From positions 1-64,000 of the forward strand of contig NZ_LQYA01000003.1 in the NCBI RefSeq assembly GCF_001531445.1: 64,000 nucleotides of DNA. Direction: 5' to 3'. Below the pieces are notes generated by a model, which was given only the letters and a program-made list of their open reading frames with translations, had not been told where the DNA came from and did no database searches. Position numbers and translations under genes: made by a program. This DNA comes from Sporosarcina koreensis. GTDB taxonomy: Bacteria > Bacillota > Bacilli > Bacillales_A > Planococcaceae. Below, piece after piece: positions 7,136-15,086 of this stretch; position 1 is the first letter of the stretch, and each line of letters starts with the position of its first letter.

Positions 7136-8041
7136 TCAATCACCAAAGTATTCATTCGTCAAATCGCCATTCACCCCGATAGCGGCAGCGCTTCCGGACC
7201 CCGCGGCGATGACGAGCTGGGCAGGGACGATGTTGGCGGCGTCGCCTGCAGCATAGACGTTCCACACATTCGTTCTGCCATATTCGTCCGTTTGGATGCC
7301 TCCGTATTCATTCAACTCACATCCAAGCTCCTCCGCGAACTGATTGCAATGGCTCCAAAGGGGAGTGACGAATCCGCCGGCGCGTTCAATGAGTGTCCCG
7401 TCCTCTAGGCAGATTCCTTTCAACTGGCCATTTTCGCCTTCAAGCGAGGCGATTGTATCTTCATAAACTTGAATGCCCTTCGCGAGTAACTTATCACATT
7501 CATCCGCCTCAAGCCGTCCTTCGCCATTCGTGAACACCGCCAAATCCTTGCTCCACACAAAAACTTCCTTTGCAAGCTTATACACATTTTTATCCGCAAT
7601 GACGGCGAGCGGCTTGTCACGGAGTTCCCACCCGTCACAGTACGGACAACTAAACATGCTCGTCCCGTAGAACTTTTCGATATTCGGAATGTTCGGCTGC
7701 TCGTCTTTCAATCCTGTCGCCAAGATGATTTTTATCGTTTGAAAGAGATTGCCTTCCGCCGTTTTCAGTTCAAAATGGTTGTTGTTGAGCTGTTTTATGA
7801 AATCGACCTTTTCGCTTTTAATTTCCACAGATGAATAGTTGGCGATATCTCTGTGAGCGAGACGGCGGAACTCGTCGGGCAGAATGCCATCGCGGGTAAT
7901 GAACCCATGGGCCTCGCGCGTCACCCGGTTCCGGGCTTGATTATCGTCAAAAAGCAACACGTTTCTTGTTGCTCTTCCAAGCACAAGAGCGGCATTCAAT
8001 CCGGCTGGACCTCCGCCTATAATGACACAATCATATATCAT
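7136..8041 (-). CDS. NAD(P)/FAD-dependent oxidoreductase, thioredoxin-reductase-like
   Basis: The 301-residue flavoprotein has the N-terminal FAD motif IIGGGPAGLNAAL, the redox-active pair CPYCDGWE at about residues 137-144, and the second FAD motif NVYAAGDAA near the end. The NADPH-binding region between is divergent (AVIADKNVYKLAKEV lacks a clear GxGxxA), which sets it apart from true TrxB. Proteins of this type act as bacillithiol-disulfide or other thiol reductases, or as FAD-dependent synthases of the HcaD/GliT-like group. I chose ATG 8041 because AAAAGGA lies about ten bases upstream; the ATG at 8053 directly abuts it. Confidence 0.8.
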   Translation of the reverse strand: MIYDCVIIGGGPAGLNAALVLGRATRNVLLFDDNQARNRVTREAHGFITRDGILPDEFRRLAHRDIANYSSVEIKSEKVDFIKQLNNNHFELKTAEGNLFQTIKIILATGLKDEQPNIPNIEKFYGTSMFSCPYCDGWELRDKPLAVIADKNVYKLAKEVFVWSKDLAVFTNGEGRLEADECDKLLAKGIQVYEDTIASLEGENGQLKGICLEDGTLIERAGGFVTPLWSHCNQFAEELGCELNEYGGIQTDEYGRTNVWNVYAAGDAANIVPAQLVIAAGSGSAAAIGVNGDLTNEYFGD

Positions 8042-8159
8042 GAAGCCATTCATCCTTTTTAGTGAAAGTTTACCCGTTGGAAATGAAAATAAGCCTTACG
8101 CGCAGTTAACTTTCATGAAAGTAGGTGTCCGTACTTATACTGGACTATGGAGGGATGAG

Positions 8160-8309
8160 GTGGAGAAAAAGATGGTGGAACGCGGCATTGGTCTTGGATC
8201 ATGTTTAGCTGTCGTCATTTCGTGGAGTGTGCACAAATCGATTCTTTGGGCCATTTTCCATGGAATCTTAGGTTGGCTATATGTTCTTTATTACGCGTTG
8301 ATGAGATGA
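8160..8309 (+). CDS. Small membrane protein, conserved hypothetical
   Basis: A reading frame of 49 codons begins at GTG 8160, five bases after AGGG, with ATG 8172 as the alternative start. The product VEKKMVERGIGLGSCLAVVISW...SILWAIFHGILGWLYVLYYALMR has two short hydrophobic segments separated by a polar turn. I recall similar 45-50 residue proteins in many Bacillaceae, annotated only as hypothetical. No function can be given. A transcript could include the next small gene. Confidence 0.6.
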   Translation: MEKKMVERGIGLGSCLAVVISWSVHKSILWAIFHGILGWLYVLYYALMR

Positions 8310-8378
8310 TGCCAAAAGGTTTTGGAAGGGCTCCTTTTTGGGAATACTACATGTATCAACGTAAGGAGGAACGTCATC

Positions 8379-8534
8379 ATGAAAAGCTATGCCGGCGATA
8401 AAGACGATAAACAAAATGGACTTCCGAAAGACTCCGCGGCACTTGCGAACGATGCAGCAAGGAAAGCCGAAGCGCAGATGGAATCAATCAAACAAGAAGC
8501 ACGAGATGAAATGAAAAGACAGCAGAAACAATAG
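8379..8534 (+). CDS. Small hydrophilic helical protein
   Basis: A 51-residue protein starts at ATG 8379, eight bases after AAGGAGGA. It is rich in Lys, Asp, Ala and Gln (MKSYAGDKDDKQNG...DAARKAEAQMESIKQEARDEMKRQQKQ), with a likely amphipathic helix over its second half and no hydrophobic core. It might be a spore or stress small protein, but no motif proves that. A clean terminator follows. Ribosome site and terminator together make the gene real even though the product is unrecognised. Confidence 0.6.
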   Translation: MKSYAGDKDDKQNGLPKDSAALANDAARKAEAQMESIKQEARDEMKRQQKQ

Positions 8535-8542
8535 ATTTACGA

Positions 8543-8576
8543 CGGATGCCTGCCGATTTCGCAGGCATCCTTTTTC
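8543..8576 (+). terminator. Intrinsic terminator
   Basis: GGATGCCTGC pairs with GCAGGCATCC, followed by TTTTT. Confidence 0.9.
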
Positions 8577-8590
8577 ATTTGGTGCAATCT

Positions 8591-8653
8591 TTGCTAGTTA
8601 TGCTCGAGTTTTGGGTGGTTTTGTCGCAATCTCCGCAACTTATGCTCGTTTTG
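8591..8653. repeat. Short 21-bp period array (TTATGCTCG type)
   Basis: Three consecutive 21-mers share TTWTG-CG at the same phase: TTATGCTCG at 8598, TTTTGTCG at 8619 and TTATGCTCG at 8640. GCAATCT also recurs at 42 bp (8584, 8626). It lies between a terminator and the next promoter region. Confidence 0.6.
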
Positions 8654-8753
8654 TGACCTTATACCTATAGGTGAACCTGAAAAAATAATGAATGACTTTA
8701 CCTCTTCCCTATATTATGATGTTGCTAAATACATGTAATAGGGGGTTTTGTCA

Positions 8754-9650
8754 ATGAAACTTCGTGTTTCCGCTGTGCAATATCATCTGCATGCAATACG
8801 CTCCTTTAAGGAGTTTGCAGCGCAATGTGAGCACTACATCCGAAATGCCCAGGAATATGGCGCAGAGTTTGTTTTATTCCCGGAATTCTTTACGACGCAG
8901 TTGCTTTCGATTGGTGATGAAAACGGAAAAGCGCTGTCAATTGAGGCGCTGCCAGGCTTTACGCATCAATATATCGAACTGTTCACGTCGCTTGCAAAAG
9001 AAACGAACATGCATATTATCGGCGGTACTCATGTCATCCAGCGTGAGGGGCGCCTTTATAATGTCGCTCATCTTTTCTTCCCGGATGGCACAGTGGAGGA
9101 GCAAGCGAAGTTGCACATTACCCCTTTCGAAATAGAAGGCTGGAATATGGCAGCGGGCGACGTGCTGAAGGTATTCGATACAGAAAAAGGAAGAATCGCT
9201 ATTTTGACGTGCTATGATATAGAATTCCCTGAAATCGTCCGGATGGTGAAGGCCGCAGGTGCGGATGTCATCTTCTGTCCGTCTTGCACCGACGATCGTC
9301 ATGGGTTTCATCGCGTCCGGTATACGAGCCACGCGCGAGCGATTGAAAACCAAGTATATGTTGTGTTGACAGGGACGGTCGGCTCCTTGCAAACGGTCGA
9401 TTTCATGCGCGCGAACTTCGGGCAGGCCGCAATCATTACCCCGAATGACATTCCGTTCCCGCCGAAAGGATTGGCGGCGGAAGGCGAGCTGAATCACGAC
9501 ATGCTTGTTACGGCTGATTTAGATTTGAGTTTGTTGTATGAAGTGCGCGAGAAAGGCTCGGTGACGACTTGGCGTGATCGTAGAACCGATCTGTATACGG
9601 ATTGGGGAGTAAAACCAATCGGGAGTGAGAGCAGTGGCATATCGCAGTGA
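8754..9650 (+). CDS. Carbon-nitrogen hydrolase (nitrilase superfamily)
   Basis: The 298-residue protein carries the nitrilase triad: Glu in LFPEFFTT (about residue 43), Lys in KLHITPFE (about residue 121) and Cys in LTCYDIEFPE (about residue 154). It hydrolyses an amide or nitrile; substrates of close branches include omega-amides, N-carbamoyl compounds and deaminated glutathione. The start at 8754 has GGGGG eight bases upstream. The stop overlaps the next gene, a GNAT acetyltransferase. In B. subtilis YhcX, as I recall, the same two domains are fused in the opposite order, so the two genes here probably act on one pathway. Confidence 0.88.
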   Translation: MKLRVSAVQYHLHAIRSFKEFAAQCEHYIRNAQEYGAEFVLFPEFFTTQLLSIGDENGKALSIEALPGFTHQYIELFTSLAKETNMHIIGGTHVIQREGRLYNVAHLFFPDGTVEEQAKLHITPFEIEGWNMAAGDVLKVFDTEKGRIAILTCYDIEFPEIVRMVKAAGADVIFCPSCTDDRHGFHRVRYTSHARAIENQVYVVLTGTVGSLQTVDFMRANFGQAAIITPNDIPFPPKGLAAEGELNHDMLVTADLDLSLLYEVREKGSVTTWRDRRTDLYTDWGVKPIGSESSGISQ

Positions 9651-10308
9651 AGTGATGGTCTCCCATAATGGAAGCTTCATTCCTGTTGTTGTCCGTAATT
9701 ATACACGTGCGGATTTCGATGCCATGATTGCACTCCAGGCGGATTGCTTTCCGCCGCCGTTTCCGGAGGACCTATGGTGGAGCCAGGAACAGTTGGAGAA
9801 TCATGTCAGCCTGTTTCCGGAAGGGGCAGTCTGCGTTGAGCATGCCGGTAGAATAATAGGTTCGCTTACAGGTTTGCTCGTAAGGTTTGCTTCCGATTCG
9901 CTAGATCATACATGGGAGGACATGACGGATGGCGGGTTTATCCGAACCCATGATTCCGACGGCGACACGCTCTATATTGTTGACATTTGCATCAGCCCGG
10001 AGTTCCGGAAGGCAGGGCTTGGCAAATGGATGATGCAGGCGATCTACCTGCTCGCTGTCAAGCTTGATCTGGAGCGGGTCCTTGGCGGCGGGAGGATGCC
10101 CGGCTACGGGAAAGTCGCTGGAGAAATGTCTGCACAGCAATATGTCGAAGAGGTTGTTGAAGGAACTTTAAAGGATCCGGTCATTACGTTTTTGCTCCGC
10201 TGCGGACGCATGCCTGTCAAATTGATTGAAAATTATTTAGAAGATGAAGAGTCGCATAACAATGCGCTATTGATGGAATGGAAGAATCCGTTCAAGAGGG
10301 GGAACTAG
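9634..10308 (+). CDS. GNAT-family N-acetyltransferase (YhcX-like partner)
   Basis: The 224-residue protein starts at GTG 9634, eight bases after GGGAG, and overlaps the nitrilase gene by 17 bases. VRNYTRADFDAMIALQADCFP opens the GNAT fold. The acetyl-CoA loop is around IVDICISPEFRKAGLGKWMM (R-x-x-G-x-G-x type, residues 118-138). A C-terminal part of about 60 residues, beyond the minimal GNAT fold, ends LMEWKNPFKRG. The tight overlap suggests translational coupling and a physical or metabolic partnership with the hydrolase. The substrate is unknown. Confidence 0.85.
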   Translation: MAYRSEVMVSHNGSFIPVVVRNYTRADFDAMIALQADCFPPPFPEDLWWSQEQLENHVSLFPEGAVCVEHAGRIIGSLTGLLVRFASDSLDHTWEDMTDGGFIRTHDSDGDTLYIVDICISPEFRKAGLGKWMMQAIYLLAVKLDLERVLGGGRMPGYGKVAGEMSAQQYVEEVVEGTLKDPVITFLLRCGRMPVKLIENYLEDEESHNNALLMEWKNPFKRGN

Positions 10309-10310
10309 AG

Positions 10311-10982
10311 ATGGAATTTATTCGCATAAACAATATTGAAGATCCGCTATTTGCACAAATGCACGCATTACTGGGGGATATTTTCCCGCCGGAAGAGGTT
10401 TTGGAGTTCGAACTATGGAAAGAGCCGCTTGAAGACTCGGGCATCCGCGTCTTTGTTGCAGTGCATGAAGGGAAAGTCGTCGGTGCAACGGAGTACCGTT
10501 ACTATCCGGACTGGAATATCGCAATGACCGATTTCACGATCATCGGGCAGTCGGGCCTAGGCATCGGCCGTTTCTTGGCGAAACAGCGCGAAGAGGATTT
10601 ACAGCGGCTGGCGCAGGAAAATGGCAAGACATTATTTGGCATGTTCGGTGAAATCTACAACCCACATGAACGTGAAGACTTCACTTTCGGCGGCGTGATG
10701 GCTATGAATCCGTATGTAAGAAGGGAAGTGCTGTCCCATCTTGGCTACAAGAGACTTGACTTCCCGTACGTCCATCCATCTTGGAAAAATGACGGGGAAG
10801 CGGTGGAAGGACTCGATTTCTGCTTCATGCCTACAGATGAGCGATTGACGGAAATCCCATCCAATCTAGTCGTTGATTTCTTGACGGATTACTACTCGGT
10901 CTTGCCGAATAAACCGCAGCAATGGCTCGATATGGTAGAAGCATTGAAACAAAAGGAAACAGTTACGTTGCGTCCGTTATAA
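10311..10982 (+). CDS. GNAT-like acetyltransferase, second copy
   Basis: Starting two bases after the previous stop (ATG 10311 behind GAGGGGGAA), this 223-residue protein begins MEFIRINNIEDPLFAQMHALL. It has a GNAT-like core: VFVAVHEGKVVGATEYRYYP, then TIIGQSGLGIGRFLAKQ in the acetyl-CoA region. The lower conservation of the second loop suggests a divergent member. It is the last gene of a three-gene operon with the nitrilase, and a terminator follows. Operon structure suggests one route of acylation plus amide hydrolysis, but the substrate cannot be read from sequence. Confidence 0.75.
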   Translation: MEFIRINNIEDPLFAQMHALLGDIFPPEEVLEFELWKEPLEDSGIRVFVAVHEGKVVGATEYRYYPDWNIAMTDFTIIGQSGLGIGRFLAKQREEDLQRLAQENGKTLFGMFGEIYNPHEREDFTFGGVMAMNPYVRREVLSHLGYKRLDFPYVHPSWKNDGEAVEGLDFCFMPTDERLTEIPSNLVVDFLTDYYSVLPNKPQQWLDMVEALKQKETVTLRPL

Positions 10983-10985
10983 AAT

Positions 10986-11030
10986 AAAATCCATGCCAAC
11001 CCCTTAACTAAGGGGGGCGTGGATTTTTTC
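10986..11030. terminator. Bidirectional terminator
   Basis: AAATCCATGCC and CCCC pair with GGGG and GGCGTGGATTT, followed by TTTTT. It lies between the GNAT operon and the convergent cotH gene. Confidence 0.9.
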
Positions 11031-11032
11031 AT

Positions 11033-12121
11033 CTACAGCGTATCTATCTCTTTCAGAATAAATGCTGAACGTTCTTCGATATAGTTGAAGATGTAGTCGG
11101 GTTCTTGATCAAAGCGATCGATACTGTCCTTTTTATAAGGATCCAATAAAACATAAGGCCGAAGCAAGGCATGCATTCCTAGTATTCTCGGTTTCAAGTA
11201 GTCCACAGTGAATTGATTACTTACAATGTCCTTTAATAAGCTTTTATATCGGTTTCGGAATGTGTTACTAGTAAGAATCCTTGCGGTAAGCGTGTTGAAT
11301 CCTGTAATCCGTAAATAATCGCTTTCCATTTCCTCGCCATTTACGTCCCGTCCCCAGGTCGCATCATAATCCCATGGAATGATTTCATACAGACCGTTCT
11401 CCTTGTTCCGGTAAAGTGCATAATTATGGACAAATCCATCGAAATTCTGCGTGAAAATGACACCGGCGAGCCAACGTAAATACTTATCAACGTTTAAATA
11501 GTTTACAATCTTCTTTTCAAAATCTTCCGTTGAAATCGTATTAATGTCGATGATCATTTGATGTAAATGATCTTTGTCTTTCTGCGTTCCGCATTTTTGT
11601 TCATATCCAAACGTAAGGGATTTTTTTATTTCTTTGTCCAAGTCGCTCATTAACGAAAAATTAGCATCCCCGTCGACTGCATAAAAAATAGAACCGGCTG
11701 GTAATTTTCGATTTGCAAGGAATCGATCGTCAACTGATTCCAATTCCAAGTACACCCCTTCGTCTCTTCCATTCAATTTCAAAAAGACAAACTGAGCTTG
11801 CGGGGCCAGGCACCCAATTTCACTAAAAAAATCAAAGGAAAGTTTATTTCTCATTAATGATGGATCTTTATATTCTGCATTCAAATGAAATGTGTTCGCA
11901 TTTCGATACGTTTTAGGCTTGTATAAGGAAATCTGATATGACTTTTTAGGGAAGTCACGGATATGAGAACCGCGATAAGCGATGTCTATTTCGTATTTCT
12001 TTCCAAGAATCGTTAGCTTTGCAGAAACCGGGTCATCAATCCAAATGTCTTTTCGGAGTTCACTTATATCCAAAGGGTGAATAAATAGTCGATATTCAGG
12101 CAGCTTCTCGATAGTTCCCAT
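11033..12121 (-). CDS. cotH: Spore coat protein kinase CotH
   Basis: Starting at ATG 12121 behind GAAGGAG, the product is 362 residues, the same length I recall for B. subtilis CotH. Family motifs are AYRGSHIRDFPKKSYQI (residues 49-64, nucleotide-binding region), NFDGFVHNYALY (226-237) and IPWDYDATWGRD (248-259). Asp228 and Asp251 occupy the positions I recall as catalytically essential in B. subtilis CotH. CotH is an atypical secretory-kinase-like enzyme that phosphorylates Ser residues of CotB and CotG during coat assembly. The gene is divergent from a CotG-like substrate gene, the same arrangement as cotH-cotG in B. subtilis. Expression is expected in the mother cell under sigma-K. Confidence 0.93.
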   Translation of the reverse strand: MGTIEKLPEYRLFIHPLDISELRKDIWIDDPVSAKLTILGKKYEIDIAYRGSHIRDFPKKSYQISLYKPKTYRNANTFHLNAEYKDPSLMRNKLSFDFFSEIGCLAPQAQFVFLKLNGRDEGVYLELESVDDRFLANRKLPAGSIFYAVDGDANFSLMSDLDKEIKKSLTFGYEQKCGTQKDKDHLHQMIIDINTISTEDFEKKIVNYLNVDKYLRWLAGVIFTQNFDGFVHNYALYRNKENGLYEIIPWDYDATWGRDVNGEEMESDYLRITGFNTLTARILTSNTFRNRYKSLLKDIVSNQFTVDYLKPRILGMHALLRPYVLLDPYKKDSIDRFDQEPDYIFNYIEERSAFILKEIDTL

Positions 12122-12235
12122 GAAATCCCACTCCTTCATTCATTATTCTATTTCTATGAATAAAAATGAAGGATGTTTCCATGACGAAGTTTATTGTAAT
12201 TTGTGCACTTAACTCTACCCCTGTCAATTTCGCGA

Positions 12236-12244
12236 CGTATTGTA
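12236..12244 (+). promoter_or_regulatory. Possible sigma-K type -10 of the cotG-like gene
   Basis: CGTATTGTA, close to CATAnnnTA, lies 77 bases before the start. It is preceded by a TGTGCACTTAACTCT/CCTGTC block that also precedes the short paralog at 568. The pairwise similarity is direct; the sigma factor is inferred. Confidence 0.4.
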
Positions 12245-12321
12245 ATACGAGGGGAATAGCAGTGAAAAGCAAAAAGCTTTGCCGAATTCCTTCTCTTACT
12301 ATTTAGAGGGGAGGTTTGGAC

Positions 12322-12870
12322 ATGTCACTCTTTTTTGAAGATGAGATACGTAGAGCAAGGGAAAAGGTAGATCGTTTAGGGCTAAGAGACTTTATGTTTC
12401 AGGATCCTCGCAGCAACAAACGTACATCACGGGAAAAACGTAGAACGAGTAGGGTTCAAGTAACTTCGCGTAATCGTCGCCGTACGAGCAGGGTTCGGGT
12501 AACTTCACGCAATCGCCGCCGCACGAGCAGAGTTCGAGTAACTTCGCGTAATCGTCGCCGCACGAGCAGGGTTCGGGTAACTTCACGCAATCGCCGCCGC
12601 ACGAGCAGAGTTCGAGTAACTTCGCGCAATCGCCGCCGCACGAGCAGGGTTCGGGTAACTTCGCGCAATCGCCGCTGCACGAGCAGAGTTCGAGTAACTT
12701 CACGTAAAAGATGTTGTGGAAATAGGGTTCGAGTCACATCACGCAATCGTCGTGTGACAAGCAGAAATCGGGTAACTTCGCGTAACAGAAGAAAGAATGT
12801 ATTCGATACCCAACGTAATTTCCGGCCTAACTGCAGAAACCGAGCTACGTGTCGAACTCGATTTTTTTAG
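12322..12870 (+). CDS. cotG: CotG-like spore coat protein, arginine-rich 13-residue repeats
   Basis: The 182-residue protein starts at ATG 12322, eight bases after GGGGAGG. Residues 1-33 (MSLFFEDEIRRARE...LGLRDFMFQDP) resemble the B. subtilis CotG head as I recall it (SDIEEAVKSAKKEGLKDYLYQEP). From about residue 40 come some seven tandem copies of the 13-mer RRTSRVRVTSRNR, then degenerate units with Cys and a tail FRPNCRNRATCRTRFF. B. subtilis CotG also has 13-residue tandem repeats, but Lys/Ser/His/Tyr-based. Being divergent from cotH, it should be the kinase substrate, with two to three Ser/Thr per repeat. The gene symbol rests on this synteny and architecture rather than on repeat identity. 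Confidence 0.8.
   Translation: MSLFFEDEIRRAREKVDRLGLRDFMFQDPRSNKRTSREKRRTSRVQVTSRNRRRTSRVRVTSRNRRRTSRVRVTSRNRRRTSRVRVTSRNRRRTSRVRVTSRNRRRTSRVRVTSRNRRCTSRVRVTSRKRCCGNRVRVTSRNRRVTSRNRVTSRNRRKNVFDTQRNFRPNCRNRATCRTRFF
12445..12720. repeat. 39-bp coding tandem repeat in the cotG-like gene
   Basis: Units of 39 bp encode the 13-residue repeat. Two versions alternate (GGGTTCGGGTAACTTC and AGAGTTCGAGTAACTTC), so the best DNA period over much of the array is 78 bp. Similarity between copies is very high at DNA level, pointing to recent amplification or conversion. Confidence 0.9.
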
Positions 12871-12910
12871 ATTTCGAGAACTAAGCTATTCAAAGTGCAA
12901 TGAGTGCAAA

Positions 12911-12954
12911 AGAAATACCCGTCCAACAGCATCGCTTGCTGGGCGGGTATTTTC
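12911..12954. terminator. Terminator between cotG-like and pgeF-like genes
   Basis: AAATACCCG-CC-AGCA pairs with TGCTGGGCGGGTATTT around TCGCT, with a T run on the + side. Confidence 0.85.
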
Positions 12955-12961
12955 TTGTGTG

Positions 12962-13726
12962 TTAGCTACCTTTCCTCATAACGAAGCTCAAATGCCGTCC
13001 CGCTTTCTTATCTTGACGGTACGAGAAGCCATCCGGGCTCACATAGGTGCATGTCCGATCGATGGTAATCCGGTTTTCCGGGACACCCGCCAGTTCAAGT
13101 TGCTTTTTCACCGTTTTCTGGTTGTCGATATGGTATTTATTCGTGGCCTCATTGAAATACATGAAGTCATCAGCATAGCCGAGCGCTTTGAATTTCACAT
13201 ACACATCCTCGTCGACTTCGAACTTCTCCTGACTTAACGCCATCCCGATTTGCACGCTAAAATCGCCAGGCCTACACCCTTCGACTTTGCTCAAATGCTC
13301 AAACACCTTCAACGTAATTTCCTTGACGGTCCCTTGCCAGCCGGAATGAATCACCCCAATAAGGCCGTTCGATTCATTCCAAAAAATGACCGGCACACAA
13401 TCGGCTGTGAAGCTGCATAATAGAATATTTGGTTCAACAGAGTAAAGTGCATCTGTATCCGGAATGGCAGTCGCTCCGATTTCAGCGCCGCGCCCTTTGT
13501 CGGCAAGTGTCACTTTGTGGAAGTTGGCACTGTGGGTCTGACTGGCAGAAACGAAATCTTTCAGCCCGCAATTAAGGGAAACCGCCAATTGTTGTCGATT
13601 TTCAAGGACGGATTCCGGCTTGTCACAAGCGTGAAACGCCATATTGTTATGTTCAGGCGCAGTACCGTCCTTCAATGTCGTTCCTGCAACGAATGTATTA
13701 TTATCAATATAAAGTTTAGTTTTCAT
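12962..13726 (-). CDS. PgeF/YlmD family (laccase-domain) protein
   Basis: The 254-residue protein has the multicopper-oxidase_4/DUF152 signatures: SASQTHSANFHKV, then CSFTADCVPVIFWN, then GVIHSGWQGTVKEIT. His, Cys and His of these motifs bind zinc or copper. Members are peptidoglycan-editing factors or purine nucleoside phosphorylase/deaminase-like enzymes; old names call them polyphenol oxidases. The start at 13726 follows AGGTGATGAT. It is not in its usual place next to the ftsZ/ylm cluster, so it may be a second copy. Upstream lies a 21-bp repeat array. Confidence 0.85.
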   Translation of the reverse strand: MKTKLYIDNNTFVAGTTLKDGTAPEHNNMAFHACDKPESVLENRQQLAVSLNCGLKDFVSASQTHSANFHKVTLADKGRGAEIGATAIPDTDALYSVEPNILLCSFTADCVPVIFWNESNGLIGVIHSGWQGTVKEITLKVFEHLSKVEGCRPGDFSVQIGMALSQEKFEVDEDVYVKFKALGYADDFMYFNEATNKYHIDNQKTVKKQLELAGVPENRITIDRTCTYVSPDGFSYRQDKKAGRHLSFVMRKGS

Positions 13727-13823
13727 ATCATCACCTGTTCTTACTATACTCGATTACATCATGGACAACCATGACAACTGTTCCGTTTTTGATTAAGTTT
13801 CATTACCTCAATGAAAACAATCA

Positions 13824-13930
13824 GTTATCTATTGAATAGATGAAAGTATCTATTGAATCCGGCAAGTTATCTATTGAATAACTGCAGTTATCTATTGAAT
13901 AAGCAAACTTATCACCAAAACATGACTTTT
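13824..13930. repeat. Intergenic 21-bp period array (TTATCTATTGAAT type)
   Basis: TATCTATTGAAT begins at 13826, 13847, 13868 and 13889, with a variant TATCACC at 13910, all exactly 21 bp apart; the 8-9 intervening bases differ. The last unit continues into CACCAAAACATGACTTTT, nearly the same as the end of the array at 22271. It lies between two reverse-strand genes. Confidence 0.9.
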
Positions 13931-13985
13931 CTCCTGCGTGTATATGCTTTACCCACACTCCAATTTACAAACCACAACAAACTAG

Positions 13986-15086
13986 TTAAAGCCGTAGCAT
14001 TTTCACTTCCCTGCGATAGCCCGCAATGATTTTTGTAAATAGCACAATCCATACGAGGATACTAAGCGCTAAAAAGAAGCGGATGAAACCTCCAAAGGAC
14101 CATTCAAGAAAAGGATCACGAACTACGATGATGTTTACGTAAAGCGATTGAAAGCTGACGAGCAGGATGAAGGCTCCCATGCTTAGATTCATGGCGAATG
14201 CCCTTCTTATATAGCGCACTTTTTCTTTCGGGTCATAGCTGAATGCTGGGACTTCTTCGCCTTTCTCGTAAGGCATTGCCCAAATAGAATAATTGAGCCA
14301 TGTAATATTGGATGTGAATTTAAGTTTCCAACCGATTTCTTGATGGAAAGAATAAAAGTCCGTATTCACTTTCGGCTCGAAATTCACTTCATAGCTGATG
14401 AGTTGAGCTTCCGTCTCCCGAAATGTAAAAACAGCAGCAGTAACGGATTCTAGTTCGAGCCCTTCTTTCGCCAATCTTTCGAGCCATTGCTTAGTCTGCA
14501 AGGGCTGGTACATCCAGCCGGGCCGCATTTTGCGTACCTTGCGTCCAACACTGCCCTTTTCAATTTTCGCACCCATTTCCCTGACTTCAAATTTACGGTA
14601 GGCTCGGAAAATGAAGATTGTTAGAAAACCTAGAAGCAAGAAGATAATAAGGGGAATTAAGATAGGCATTATCATTAGTTTCCCTGTCGAAACGTGGCTG
14701 GCGATCCCCCATATGAAAAAGAAAGGTAACTGGAGCGAAAGCCAAAGCGTCGTGAGCATCAAAAAAATATATGCATGCAATCGGGTTCGTTTTAGAATTG
14801 CATCGCGCATTGGTCTGGAAGTGATCTCCTCCGTTTCGTTTTTCAATATCCGCCATTTTCCTGAGGTGGTTGCGACTTCCCAACCTGACGCGAGCAGCCC
14901 GGAAGTAATATCGCTTTTCTCATATTGAATGGCATATGCCGCTACGGTACTCGGTCCTTCCTGGAATGAAAACATCCGTAATAACGGATTGATACTAGTT
15001 AGATGATAGCCGTCCCTCGCCATTTGTGATAGCCATTGTTCGGTTTGGTCGATTCGATAACTCCAAAACAACCGAGTTCTTTTCAT
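13986..15086 (-). CDS. DUF2812 membrane protein with duplicated domain
   Basis: The 366-residue protein contains two DUF2812 units. The first (residues 1-95) is LFWSYRIDQTEQWLSQMARDGYHL...YAIQYEK; the second (about residues 195-280) is KMRPGWMYQPLQTKQWLERLAKEGLELESV...ISYEVNFEP. After each come two hydrophobic segments (about 105-165 and 305-355), so it should be a four-helix membrane protein. DUF2812 genes are regularly downstream of PadR regulators, as here (ATGA overlap of four bases). The function of the domain is unknown; sensing or extrusion of membrane-active compounds has been guessed. Confidence 0.85.
   Translation of the reverse strand: MKRTRLFWSYRIDQTEQWLSQMARDGYHLTSINPLLRMFSFQEGPSTVAAYAIQYEKSDITSGLLASGWEVATTSGKWRILKNETEEITSRPMRDAILKRTRLHAYIFLMLTTLWLSLQLPFFFIWGIASHVSTGKLMIMPILIPLIIFLLLGFLTIFIFRAYRKFEVREMGAKIEKGSVGRKVRKMRPGWMYQPLQTKQWLERLAKEGLELESVTAAVFTFRETEAQLISYEVNFEPKVNTDFYSFHQEIGWKLKFTSNITWLNYSIWAMPYEKGEEVPAFSYDPKEKVRYIRRAFAMNLSMGAFILLVSFQSLYVNIIVVRDPFLEWSFGGFIRFFLALSILVWIVLFTKIIAGYRREVKMLRL

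Noticed and set aside
8937-9497. Reverse-strand frame of 186 codons opposite the nitrilase gene
   Set aside because: It is the shadow of a real gene with all catalytic motifs on the forward strand.
12456-12746. Long reverse-strand reading frames across the cotG-like repeats
   Set aside because: They arise because the 39-bp period keeps all frames open; they have no ribosome site and consist only of the antisense repeat.
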